Source: Symsagittifera roscoffensis (Eukaryota > Xenacoelomorpha > Acoela > Convolutidae). Taken from it: 64,000 nt of DNA. Under the pieces are notes generated by a model. That model did not search any database and was not told where the DNA came from. It saw only the letters and a program-made list of their open reading frames with translations. The DNA is taken from the NCBI RefSeq assembly GCF_963678635.1, contig NC_087068.1, forward strand, positions 35,227,436 through 35,291,435, in the 5' to 3' direction. This document shows positions 1-9,587 of this stretch, piece by piece. Position 1 is the stretch's first letter. The number at the start of each line of letters is the position of its first letter. The position numbers and the translations under genes were made by a program.

Positions 1-798
1 TCCCAGCTTGACCTGCTGATTAGCAGCGCTTATTATCGTTGCAATTCTCGACGTCCAGAATCTTAGCAACACTGCTTGCTCGTAATCAAAGAAGCAATCG
101 CGTATGTCCTCATTTAGGAAAGGGTTGTACGCCATCCCTATGATTCCGGACACGTAACTGTAGGACTTCTTCCTGATTGGTCCACAGTATTCACTGGGTT
201 TCGGCTGTGCTCCCATGGATTCCTTAGTGAGCATCAGCTCTTTGTTTGAGAATCTCCTTATTTCGTCTATTTTTCTCATGGTTTCTAGTTCCACGGGTTC
301 CCTCATGTTCACTCGCTTTAGTTTGCTTTGATGCATATCCAGCAGTGCTAGCAAGAGCAAGGCTTTTGCTCGTTCATCGCCTTCCTTTAGCATCTTAACA
401 CTGGTGTTCAATGCTGGCACTGACATTTGTTCTATCATGAATCGAATGAAACAGTGAGCGTCTCTCCACTTCGGTGCTCCATCTTGGGTCATCAGATCTC
501 TCGCACTCGTCATTAAGAACACTTTCTCCTCTTTCGATCTCTTCCTTTCTTCTGAATCATATTCTCCACAAGTCAGTCCAATCATGCACCAGGCGAACCT
601 CAGTTGTAACTCAGTTCTCACGTAAGGCACTGCAATCAGAGCGTGTATCTTCGGTGTGGTTCTCATCTCTTCTTCGTAAAACCGTACCACTACCAATCTC
701 CATGGAAGGCTCACCAACTGCTCTATCGTTTCTGTATGCATCTCAGAAGATACCAGAGTCCCGTATGCTTTCTGCTTCAGGGTGGTGCCTTGCATCAT
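1..798 (-). CDS. Last ORF of extra module, partial, unrecognised protein
   Basis: An ORF opens at the ATG at 798 (two adjacent Met codons) and stays open for all 266 codons to base 1, so it continues past the left edge. It follows a TAA stop by nine bases (TAA, then CTGGAGACA, then ATG); the same junction is kept in copy B. The protein is charged and helical in character, with Met, Glu, Lys and Arg rich stretches and short hydrophobic runs, no signal peptide and no recognised motif. Copy B matches it as far as the GAxPK region near 210; B then continues in frame into other sequence, probably because of a deletion. Function unknown. An open frame of this length in an otherwise decayed element is notable. 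Confidence 0.7.
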   Translation of the reverse strand, partial: MMQGTTLKQKAYGTLVSSEMHTETIEQLVSLPWRLVVVRFYEEEMRTTPKIHALIAVPYVRTELQLRFAWCMIGLTCGEYDSEERKRSKEEKVFLMTSARDLMTQDGAPKWRDAHCFIRFMIEQMSVPALNTSVKMLKEGDERAKALLLLALLDMHQSKLKRVNMREPVELETMRKIDEIRRFSNKELMLTKESMGAQPKPSEYCGPIRKKSYSYVSGIIGMAYNPFLNEDIRDCFFDYEQAVLLRFWTSRIATIISAANQQVKLG

Positions 799-842
799 TG
801 TCTCCAGTTAACCTTCCATGCCACTTTTGTCTTCCACAGCCA

Positions 843-1817
843 TTAAGTATCCTCTGGCCGAGTTTCTGTACTCTGTTTCCTCCCCATGTATCCACCAGCG
901 GGTTCATCTATTGATACAGTCTCCGACAGTGTCAGTCGGTTATATTCCCCTGGGACCAGTTGTCCTACGACACTTCCCTTTCCGTGGTTCATGGGAGACG
1001 GTTTAAAGTCTTTCATTGTACTCTCCCCACATTGACTGAGTATTTCCGTTTCTAATGTTGCTCCAGTCAGAGTGCGGTCACTCTTCTTGGACTTGTAACC
1101 GGTTGACTTTATTCCTGCCATGAGAATGGGTAGCACCATCGCTACATCAGTCAGCATCCTGTCTGTGCCAGGCAATCGATCATCACCTTGTCCCAGATCC
1201 GTAGCTTATTCGACTCGCTTTCTTTTCGCTGAATTGACAGCTTTCAGCGAGATTTGGGAATCCACCTTCGTCTTTCCCGCCTTTCTCAATAAAACCTTGC
1301 TGCCCAGTTTCATCTTCATTTCATTATTCTTGTCAATTACCAAATTTGACTGCATCGTTCGTTTCCGGGTTCTTGACAGATATACCACTTCTCCCTTGTC
1401 TTCTTGCGACGTCATCTTGATAGGAGAGTTTGCCTCACTTTCTTTAGTGGCTGAGTCGAGCAAAAACTCACTCAATCTCCCTTCACACTCGTCGAGTTTG
1501 TCAAGGACCTCCCGCATTAGTGGTCGATTGAGACCTAATTTCGAAATGGACTGGGTACCGTAGCTCTGAACTACCGTCCAGACTTCTTCCATGAAGGCCA
1601 CTCTGTCCAATCTACATCCCGTCCTATTTTCATGGTCTCGATGATGTACCTCCCACTCTTCTTCGGGCAACGTTCCCAAGAAGGGTACTCTGGCAGCGTC
1701 TTCTATTCTTCTTCTCCTCGGTGATTCCATGAGGAGTCTCTGTTCGTTGTCTTTAAGATTGCCCGGAGAGCTGCTCTCCGGCAAATTCCGGCTCGTCTCT
1801 ATAAAGGCCGTTTCCAT
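843..1817 (-). pseudogene. Extra-module ORF, unrecognised, one in-frame stop
   Basis: Two open stretches, 1817-1206 (203 codons) and 1175-843 (110 codons), lie in the same frame and are separated by a TAA at 1206-1208. Copy B has a GAA codon at that place but a TGA a few codons later, so the ancestral frame probably ran through. The first part is basic and charged with an Arg-rich stretch near the start and a KRKRVE end; the second has a GATLE(T/M)EILSQCG segment. No known domain was recognised. An indel near 880 makes the end differ from copy B. Position between the 575-codon ORF and the terminal ORF is the same in both elements. Confidence 0.55.
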
Positions 1818-1958
1818 AAAGACCTTCGTCTGCTGGTTCAGTCATCTCCAACGCATCCGCGCCGTTCTCAAAATCACTGAGGAAATTGAAATCTAGGCTG
1901 GACACCCCTCCTGTCGATGCCTTATCGTCTTCTTTCTCGGCTTGATCGGGTTCCTGTT

Positions 1959-3686
1959 TTATAGGTTCTTCCGATTGACGGCTTCCTCTCGGCCCATCAT
2001 CTCCCTCTGGTTTATCTTTCGAATTTGAGCGCCCTTGCTCTTCACTTCTGACCCTTCCGGAAATCTCGGTATGACTAGCTTACCAGCTGACAGATCTTCC
2101 TCCTCTCCATAGATTATTTTGACGTCTTCATATCCGAAGGGTGCTAGCAAAGCTCTCGTCTGTAGCGTTCCTCCCACCGTTAACTCCGGCTTCACGCTCG
2201 TCAAGATCAGGGAAAACTCTGGTAATTCAGCTCTGCCTCTCATTTTCATAGGCGCTAGATCCAGTTTCGCCCACTCCTTGTCGAATCCTCCAAGCTTCGC
2301 AGTCGCTGCGTTGCTTATCCGCCTTCTCGTTGCTTGATCCGTGTAAGCAAATCGCGTATGCTGCAACATTGCGGCATTCCTGCCCACAAAACACGGATCC
2401 ATCGTTTCCGAGAATTTGTCCACTCTCCTTTCATTTGTCTCAAACGCTCTCAATCTGGGAGTTTGCACAAGGGAGACTGCTCCGAGCAACATTCTTCTTA
2501 TCAGAGGGAGTTCAGGAATTTCTTCAGGCAACTTCTTGTAATCACCCCAACCTTTCGTCTCTTCTCTCACCTTGTGGTACGCCGCAGTGAGTCGAGGAAT
2601 TCTCGTGATCTCGCCATTTGTTTTATCATAGGGCATTAGGTTCCAGAGCTTCCGGAACACCTCAATGTGCCCTCTGTACACTTCTCCCATGCGATCACGG
2701 AAGTGATCATCAAAGTTGACGACCGTCAACTTTGGCTCCGATATCTGGGCAAACCACAGATCTTCGCTCATGAGTTCTCGCAATACGTGCTGCTCACACC
2801 AATTCAGCGCACTTCCGTCCACTGCTGATATGACGTTCAGGTGCAGCACCCACCTCCTGTATGCTTCCACCTTAACATCAGGGAACGCAAACGTGACTGC
2901 TGGTCCGTATATGACTGTCACGAACTCCGTGGCTCCTCTGATCAACGCTAAGGGATCGGTTCTCATAGCTAAGCTCAGATCTGCTTGGAGGAATTCCTTT
3001 ATTAAATATCGGGAAAGTATTGGGTAAATTTTCGCCAAGAAAGACGCGGTCCATCCGGCTCCTAGCCCTTCCAACATGCTATCAGTCCGGTCAAAGCCTT
3101 CTTCCCCCTTCCTTTTCTGGTTCCAGAGAGCTTCCAGGGTAACTTGGCACACTCTGTTAACAAACTCGGCTGATTTGTCTGGAGCATTTTCGGCCAGGTT
3201 CACCTCGTTCGCTAAATAGGCATGCACCTTTTTGATCATCACTGGGCCTTGCTCGAAAGCATCCGCTCCCAATGCTGCTATCCGAGAGGTTATATGCAGC
3301 CACGGGTTAGCCTCTGGTTTCGTCCTCAAAACCATCACTTCCAAGTGAGCTCTGGTCTCTTTGGAGTTGTTTCTCTTCTCTCCTTCCCCTCTTAATTCCA
3401 TTCCTCGGAACCATAAATCGTTTGACATCGCTGCCATTACTCGATGGTCATCGTCAATTCCTGGCTTCAATTTAAGTTGTCTACTGAAGTTGGACAGTTC
3501 GAACCCCAGTACTTCGTCCAACACTAGCATGTGTAGTGAATGGTCCTTGAATCTTCTCATCGCATTCGAGATATCTGACCACACCGCAGGTAATTCAGCT
3601 CTGAGTGGCCTCAGATTCTCCATCTCTATCTCGCGATTTGGGGCAGATATGAACACATCATATTTCTCTTCCGAGAGCACAGCCAC
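1959..3686 (-). CDS. Large unrecognised extra-module protein (575 codons open)
   Basis: The longest uninterrupted frame of the extra module in copy A. The frame is open further upstream to about 3,783 (motif KEGAFTKITPRAV), so the Met at 3686 need not be the true start and this may be the C-terminal part of the protein that begins in the ORF at 4147. The sequence looks soluble, helical and charged, with no signal peptide, no membrane segment and no motif I can assign. Copy B has the same protein at about 30,357-32,290, broken by a 379-bp insertion and a deletion of about 540 bp. The end runs into a Lys/Glu-rich linker that continues in another frame towards 1,817. Confidence 0.65.
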   Translation of the reverse strand: MAVLSEEKYDVFISAPNREIEMENLRPLRAELPAVWSDISNAMRRFKDHSLHMLVLDEVLGFELSNFSRQLKLKPGIDDDHRVMAAMSNDLWFRGMELRGEGEKRNNSKETRAHLEVMVLRTKPEANPWLHITSRIAALGADAFEQGPVMIKKVHAYLANEVNLAENAPDKSAEFVNRVCQVTLEALWNQKRKGEEGFDRTDSMLEGLGAGWTASFLAKIYPILSRYLIKEFLQADLSLAMRTDPLALIRGATEFVTVIYGPAVTFAFPDVKVEAYRRWVLHLNVISAVDGSALNWCEQHVLRELMSEDLWFAQISEPKLTVVNFDDHFRDRMGEVYRGHIEVFRKLWNLMPYDKTNGEITRIPRLTAAYHKVREETKGWGDYKKLPEEIPELPLIRRMLLGAVSLVQTPRLRAFETNERRVDKFSETMDPCFVGRNAAMLQHTRFAYTDQATRRRISNAATAKLGGFDKEWAKLDLAPMKMRGRAELPEFSLILTSVKPELTVGGTLQTRALLAPFGYEDVKIIYGEEEDLSAGKLVIPRFPEGSEVKSKGAQIRKINQREMMGREEAVNRKNL

Positions 3687-3784
3687 AATCGAATACTCGA
3701 ATTTCAGTCCATCCGGGAGACGTGCATATCCCTGAGACTGTGCAATTACGGCTCTCGGTGTTATTTTAGTGAAGGCACCCTCTT

Positions 3785-4147
3785 TCAGGTATCCTCTATT
3801 TCATCCATTAACTCGAGGATATCTTTTATGGCTGGCCATACAGCGGCTTTGGCTGTCGTAGGCCCTCTGAGTCTGCTCCGGAAATTTCTGCTGTGTAGAT
3901 GGTCATTGATGCCAGCGAACACAATTGTGATTGGGTTCATATCTGTTTGCCTTTGCACTCCGATCGCCATCGACACGAATTGTGTTAGGTCCAGGTCGAC
4001 CGCTGCCAACATTATCTCATCAGGCCAAAACAGAGGATTGGAGATATAGACGAAGTCTGAATTCGCGACTATCATGATCCTGGCCTTCTTCATTTCTGCC
4101 TTGTCGTATGCCGCAAAGATGTTCTCATCTTTCTTTATCGCCTTCAA
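3785..4147 (-). pseudogene. Extra-module protein with GIND motif (possible second SGNH-like domain)
   Basis: A 120-codon stretch with a hydrophobic strand followed by a FAGINDHLHS motif (residues about 78-87). A Gly-x-Asn-Asp after a beta strand resembles block III of SGNH hydrolases, but I see no GDS(L) serine block here, so the assignment is weak. The frame shifts near 3,785 into the frame of the 575-codon ORF. Copy B keeps the same segment at 32,293-32,619 and there has an extra partial duplicate of its N-terminal part. It may form the N-terminus of the large protein that follows; function unknown. Confidence 0.45.
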
Positions 4148-4300
4148 CCCACCGTATCTCTAAACATCACCTTCCTGATTCACTTGTTTCGGATACGCTC
4201 TTTCTTTCACATGGCCTGGGGGTGCTTTCACCTGCCTGAACATCTTCACATGTTGTCCAATTGGCGCCCTCGTCGTCAGGAATCTTCCAGGTCTCACGTC
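4148..4300 (-). other. Linker between SGNH gene and GIND protein
   Basis: About 150 bases without an uninterrupted frame. Read in pieces it encodes a short basic segment (VKMFRQVKAPPG) that reappears in copy B at 32,820-32,868, where it leads in frame into the GIND protein. It is therefore probably coding in an intact element and broken here by indels. Confidence 0.4.
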
Positions 4301-5667
4301 TCAATTTCTTTCATCGTGATTCAGTTTCACGTCTTGTAACGATCTTGCATTCACTGGACCCATTGTATTGTTCGAGGGCAGTCCCTCTAGGTCGGCAAAC
4401 CTCAAGGCAGTTGTAGAGCTGAAGTTTATGCCACCAGCTGTTAACCAGTCTACGCCTGTTATTGAGTACAGTCCGTTGACGGACAATCTCGCTCCGTTCA
4501 ACATCCTCATGGCATCTGCTGCAAAGCTCACCGTCTGAAGATTCAATTTCATCAGATCATCTTTAAATATGTGCCAGGGAGAAGGTATGGGACTCGACCA
4601 CATCAGAGAGCTCTTGTTTGGGCATCGCTCCTCTCGATGGTGCTCGTCGTCTCTGATCTGCTGGTCTAGAGGTGCTGGTCGTTTCCGCTGTCGGGTTGAC
4701 AGGCCCTAGTCTTCGTCTAGGATTGATGGTTCTTCTCAAGGGCGCTTCCCCCAATCGATCTTGTACGTCCGTTCTTTGCCCGGGTTCGCTAGAGCTTTGC
4801 GGCCTATTGATAGTCACGGCTGGGACCGCTCCCAGACGTATTTCTAAGTTAGGAGGCACAAATGTTGAAATTGCTGGTTTATTCGATGTCTCTTCCTTCT
4901 TCAGCACTCCCGTGTCAAAGAGTTCTACTTCCATTTCATCTAGTCGCTCTTGGAAGACTCTGTTCAACCAAGCTTGTCCCTCGATGCTGTCAAAGTGGAT
5001 GCCGTCAGTAGTCAGTCTGGCCTGATCCATAGCTCTCAGCTCGTGCTCAATATCCATAAGGATCATCCGTCCAGCCTTCCGACTCGCAAGATTCCTCAGG
5101 ATAATGTTCCACCTGATTGCTCCTCCCTGCTGCTGTCAAAATCTTCGGGCTCATTGGTACAGTGCAGACGGTCAGTACCGTGCAGTTGAGTTGAACTTCT
5201 GCCAGAGAGTAGTAAATAGGCACACCATCATCGATTCCCATAGTGCCTCTTCCTCATCTGAGCTTCTTGAGATGTTATTTGTCCCTATTAGGATCATTAC
5301 GTATGGGATTCTCCCTGGGTTCATCAGCTCCACCATCCAAAATCGTTGCGCCTCCAAACGCCATCACAGTGGTGATCCAGGAAGTCCTCAATTTTTGGAG
5401 CACTCTGACCAAGCTATCCCTCATTATCAGATGTGATGTCCCAAGTGGCGGTTGCTGCAGTTTTACTGCTGGGTTCCAAGCCGCTCGATTGAAGCAGGCT
5501 CTCGGATCCGTATCCGGAACTCCTGTGAAGCTATACTTCAACTGATTCTTCTTTTGCACGTCAATCACTCGTGACACTTTCTTTGCCGGTATCTCTCGTA
5601 TTATCCTGTCTGGGACACTAGAGCTCCTTGTTGATGATGTTGCGTTGCTAACTCCCTCTCTGGTCAT
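4301..5667 (-). pseudogene. SGNH (GDSL-type) hydrolase, frameshifted, plus C-terminal domain
   Basis: The SGNH blocks occur in order in neighbouring frames. A serine block reads RDSLV here and GDSLV in copy B, with the Ser codon at 5,413-5,415. A following FGG gives the block II glycine. A strand ending in GTNN lies at 5,285-5,274 (block III). DGIHF at 5,006-4,995 supplies the block V Asp and His. Spacing of about 140 residues from Ser to His fits the family, which comprises esterases and lipases acting through a Ser-Asp-His triad. Ser/Arg/Pro-rich sequence and a further domain (GLYSITG, ALRFADLEG) follow to 4,301. Frameshifts near 5,300, 5,170 and 4,570 break the gene, and the block I Gly is Arg. 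SGNH esterases are known in the ORF1 of some CR1-type LINEs; one downstream of gypsy pol is unexpected. Confidence 0.65.
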
Positions 5668-5688
5668 GACGTCTTGGGAGAGTTGTAC

Positions 5689-6168
5689 TCACCCCGTGTC
5701 ATCGATTGTTCCATAGGGTGCAGTCACACCGGAACCTGGCGCATTTCTGTTGGCAACCAGTCGTCCAGCTGTCTCTATCAGCTTCCTCACTGTTTGCTCC
5801 ACGACTGGGTCACCTAAGGTGTCGCTCGGATCCGGGATTGTCACTCGACCAATTCTAGTCGGGTGTCGCGTTTCTGTGGTCTGATTCATTTCTCGAGGCG
5901 TCAAGAGTTCCATCGGGGACTGCCCACGAGGAATATCCATTGTAGGTATCACTTTTTCTACGACTGCCTTTGACGACAACCGCTCCGATCGCTGCTTGTA
6001 TTCTCGCCTCAAGCGCTCTATCACTTCACCCTGCTTCTTGTTGCAGTCTTCAAACAACTTCTTCCACATGTTCCTATCTTCTTCTATAATGCGCATGGTC
6101 TTGGTCATCTCGTCCAGCTCCTTTCTAGTCTTCTCAAGTTCTTCTATCGTCCCATTGAGATCTTGCAT
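5689..6168 (-). pseudogene. Coiled-coil and linker region upstream of the SGNH domain
   Basis: 159 codons. Residues 1-60 are a Glu/Lys/Arg-rich heptad-like stretch (EELEKTRKELDEMTKT and following) that should form a coiled coil. A linker follows, then a segment with TLGDPVVEQTVRKLIETAG. The frame ends at a TGA near 5,689 where copy B has Arg (motif GTIDDTGR in B) and reads on into the SGNH domain. The upstream frame (MDNF protein) is separated by a one-base deletion near 6,209; copy B has one more C there. So MDNF part, coiled coil and SGNH domain are most likely one protein. The same stop is present in the duplicate at 10,941, so it predates the duplication. Confidence 0.55.
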
Positions 6169-6194
6169 GGTTTCGTTCGTGTGAACTTCCTCTG

Positions 6195-6647
6195 CTACTC
6201 TCGCCTCTTTGGTGGCACAGCTACTCTCAGTTGTGAACTAGACGAGGCAGCATCGCTGTTCATTTCCTGATGCATCCTCTTCAGTCCAGGCTTAGGCTTG
6301 GTGGGCAAAGGCATCTCACCTGGTTGGTAGGTCCATGAACTTCCCAATGCAGGCTCGTTCGCCAAGGCACTCCCTGAGCGAGCCCCGTTTCTCCACCTCA
6401 TCACTCTCATGTTCGGGCGGTCTAGTATTCCTTTTTCTCCATATGCTGCCATCAATAAGACTTCCGTGGGGCGGTTCCCACGGTTATCATGTGCCAAGAT
6501 GTTTATCAAAGCGGTCAGCAACATGACTACCTCTGGGTCCTCCAGAGCGAAGTCTCGATCCATTAGTCTCCGATAGATCGCATCTACCATCGGTCCTACA
6601 TATGCCTCTGCCAGGTCCACCAATTCATCCAAGTTGAAATTATCCAT
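6195..6647 (-). CDS. N-terminal part of MDNF/coiled-coil/SGNH protein
   Basis: 150 codons from the ATG at 6,647, the first gene after the AT-rich spacer. The N-terminus (MDNFNLDEL) is acidic and helical, with a hydrophobic segment near residue 45 (VVMLLTALINIL) that is too short and too charged around it to be a clear membrane span. The C-terminal third is Pro/Ser rich and ends in a basic PPKRRE. In copy B the same start is followed without a break into the coiled coil, which supports this Met as the true start. It has no recognised family. The duplicate at 11,447-11,899 differs at two residues. Confidence 0.6.
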   Translation of the reverse strand: MDNFNLDELVDLAEAYVGPMVDAIYRRLMDRDFALEDPEVVMLLTALINILAHDNRGNRPTEVLLMAAYGEKGILDRPNMRVMRWRNGARSGSALANEPALGSSWTYQPGEMPLPTKPKPGLKRMHQEMNSDAASSSSQLRVAVPPKRRE

Positions 6648-7039
6648 CTTCTTGCAAATTTGATTTTAGTATCGATTCGATTATTTGAAATCAAGTGAGA
6701 GATTAAATGATCAATCAGGATCTAGAAAAAAGGTCAGGAAAATCACATTTTTCAATTTTACACTAGTTTTATATTAAAATTTATTTAAAACAGTCAGATA
6801 AAAAGATTTTGATCTTAAAATTTAGTAAAATCAATCAGTTTCTAAAATTTTGGAATTCGACCTAAAATTGGACAGTCCAAACTTTGGATCTATTCCTAAG
6901 ATCGTCATTCAGTTGTTCATGGTCACTAACTCCTTCTTACCTTTATGTCTTAATAACATAACACATAACAAAATCATAACACACGTATCACACACTACAC
7001 ATTTTTTTTGTCTGACACCCTCTTGCATGCCACCTGAAC
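6648..7039 (-). other. AT-rich conserved spacer between pol and extra module
   Basis: About 390 bases without a gene, much more AT-rich than the flanking coding sequence. It is retained in all three copies (here, 11,900-12,291 and 34,355-34,793), ending just before the MDNF start codon. It could hold a promoter, splice acceptor or other signal that allows expression of the downstream genes, but I can point to no single convincing site. Confidence 0.5.
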
Positions 7040-8060
7040 TCAGCCTGTACTTAAGTAATCTTTCTTATGCAAGTATTCTTGTATATTAGTATCAGAGAAG
7101 ATTACGTGTATCAGCGCGTACAGTTCCCGTGGATGCATTCGTCCTCTGTTCGGATCGTACACTGGAAGCGAAAGCTCCTTCACTTCCCTTTCCACGAGTA
7201 AGTCTCTCAATCTCGTCAAGGACAAGACCGGTTCCACGTTTTTCGGTTCCACGTGGTTTTCCGGTTCCACGTGCCGCTTCTCCGTCGCCCTCGTCACCAA
7301 GAAGCATAAGTACTTTCCCGGTGTCTGTGACGCCAACGGAGGCAAGGCTGCTAAGCCCCCTATTCCTGGTCTTTGCTTCCAAAGAATTCTATGTTTTATT
7401 TTCTCTCTTAAAATCTGCTGCTAACGCTGTCTTAAAACTCACGTCTGCTGTGATTGCTATCGCACATAATCTATTTGTGATGAAATCACTATCTGTTAGT
7501 ATTATGCTACTTGAATAATCATTTGGTAAGTTAAAATATGACTCAACTACCCTCCCTATGTCCGGTTTCTTAGGGCCTCGCCTGTTTGCATTCTAAATCT
7601 CCTGTCTCTCTTGCTATTCTCAATTTTTTTATTAATACATTTTCAGTGTGGGTAAGTCCTACTCCCACTCCCCGGACAAAAATATCCACCGACGTGCCCG
7701 TCGATCGCATACCGGATTTCCTCTTCTCGCTCGGTTTTCCTGTATTTCATGCTTTCACGATCTACATCTTTAATCGTGACGCTGGTCTCGTTTGGGTCCA
7801 CGTCATTTCGTTCAACCACTCCAAGACACGCATATTCGTCAACTCTTGTTCTTAGGATTGCTGTTGCTCGTCGTCGAATTTTACCTCGGGTTTCAACCGG
7901 TCCTCGATCCATTCCTCGTCGTGATCATCGACTAATACAATGTCCTGTGACACAGTTACATCTTCTAGAAGTGCTACTTCTTCCACTATCTTCTTTAGAT
8001 CTATCCTGTCCATAACAAAGTCGTCGCCTTAAGGGCTATATTTCTTCTTGGATCTTGTCC
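7040..8060 (-). pseudogene. pol: C-terminal tail of pol, unknown function
   Basis: Sequence between the integrase tail and the AT-rich spacer, read in pieces of different frames. A block (SSSIILTDSDF, then ALAADFKRE) is open in copy B near 35,300-35,050 and is recognisable here with frameshifts. It is followed by a KYLCFLVTRATEKRHVEP segment and a Leu/Arg-rich end (LTRLRDLLVEREVKELSLP). Copy A has a short repeat expansion in the VEP region (7,224-7,280) that B lacks. No known domain recognised. Confidence 0.45.
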
Positions 8061-8062
8061 TG

Positions 8063-9587
8063 TCATTCTGTCTCGTTGACCTCACAGGCAGGGTCCATCA
8101 TCAAAAAATCCTTCTCTTCCATGTCTGCAGGTATACACCAATCTTCTGTCGAAGGGTTGTGTGGCTTGATGTTTTCGTAATGAGCGGCTCGGCCAAAACT
8201 CAGTCTATCAAAGCGTCCCTCCTGGTGCACCTCCGTAATCATGAACAGTCGCCTATAATTTTTAGGAGCTTTTTCGTTCCTTTCGGTGGTATGACGTTCT
8301 GAAATACCCATAAGTAGTCCCCTACCGAATAAGCTTTTGCACCAGCTGCTTTCCTGTCAAATCTTTTCCTCTGCCTTGCCTGTGCCTGCTGAGTATTTCG
8401 TCTACATAAGTCGTTTAACTCCTCTTGAAGTCTTATTACATCCCTTATATAGACCTGTGGTGACGTCTTCTTACCCTCATACTCTGAGTAGAAGAAAGTC
8501 AAGGTCAAATACTTCTCGTGTCCGGTTAGCATCATGTGTGGACTAACTCCGATGGTGGAATGTTGCGTGCTATTATAAGCCCCCATCACTTGTGGAAGGT
8601 ATCAGTCCCAATCGGTCATGTATCTGGAACAAAATACCCTCAACATCGATACTAACGTTCGATTCTGCCTTTCCAATAAGCCATTCGTCTGGGGATGGTA
8701 TGTCGTGGAGTGAGCTTGAGCAACCTGAGAGCGTCTCATAAGCTCTTTCGTGAGTTCCCCCACATAAGCTGTTCCATTATCCGATTGAAATGTCATCGGA
8801 CAACCATGTCTTGCTATCAACGTTTTGATCAGGTGATCGCACGTCTCTTCCGCTGAGGCAGTTATGCAGGGCACGGCCTCTGCATACTTTGTGAAGTGAT
8901 ATATCATGACCAAGACTTGATTATAACCACTGTCTGTCATGCATATGTTTTTTTGATCAATCTGCACCACCTCGTTGAATTCAGACGACTCGATCAACTG
9001 CAAAGGAAATCGTAACTTCCTTGAATCCTTGACCTGCTGGCATGACAGACATGCTGTTTCCCACTTCTCGCATGTTTTTATCATTCCAGGCGACTCATAG
9101 CGCTTCAGCAACTCTGATATACTTTGCCGCTTCCCTGGTGGCCCATCTGATCATGCGACCTGAGCAAAAGTTCTGTCTGATAGAGTTGCGGCAACACTTT
9201 CGCGTTGTACTTGTACAGGACTTTGTCTTCTTCTTTTCTCTTGCAAGCCACGATCCCGTCCTTGTTCAGATATAACCTTACCTCTTTCTGCATAAAGTAC
9301 TGTCGCAGAATGCGGTAACTGTCTTCCTCGAGGTCTCCTTTGTCCGGAGCACTATTTTCGATCCACCTTTTCAGGTTGCTTGTCATGCTGTCATTTCTCT
9401 GCGCTCATAGTAGGTCCGAGAGTCTGTATCTCGCCTTCAAGTACGTCTTCATGACCCTCATTTGACTGTTCAGCTCATTGGGCTGATGCGTGTCTTCTTC
9501 CATCTTAACGCACCAAATCTTTGCCAACGGCTGTGTTTCTTCTTCGAATGGCTGAAGATCAGTCCTGACTACCTCTTTTTGTGGCAA
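8063..9587 (-). pseudogene. pol: Ty3/gypsy integrase with GPY/F-like tail
   Basis: Inserts element cDNA into the genome. Visible in order: an HHCC-type zinc domain (RSHDQMGHQG, then CLSCQQVK); the catalytic core with VQID, QSDNGT and HPQTNGLLERQNR giving the D,D,E residues; a YNSTQHSTIG segment; and a GPY/F-like tail (VGDYLWVFQN, then FMITEVHQ and HYENIKPHNPS). Breaks: frameshift at the zinc domain/core join (about 9,108), a TGA at 8,602 where copy B has Arg, and a frame change within the tail around 8,240-8,270 that B shares. MIYHF replaces the usual MIDHF. Nearly identical to 13,315-14,839. Confidence 0.8.

Noticed and set aside
1-798. Terminal ORF as a viral nucleoprotein
   Set aside because: Only a general impression of a helical, charged protein; no motif supports it, so it is left as unknown.
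3785-4147. Firm call of a second SGNH hydrolase
   Set aside because: Only the GIND block is seen; serine and Asp-His blocks are missing, so it is reported only as a possibility.
1-6647. Extra module as an envelope gene
   Set aside because: No signal peptide, no clear membrane span, no furin-type site and no fusion-peptide-like segment in any of the ORFs.
8063-8311. A chromodomain at the integrase C-terminus
   Set aside because: The GPY/F-like tail is visible but no chromodomain aromatic pattern follows; the next sequence is the unrecognised pol tail.
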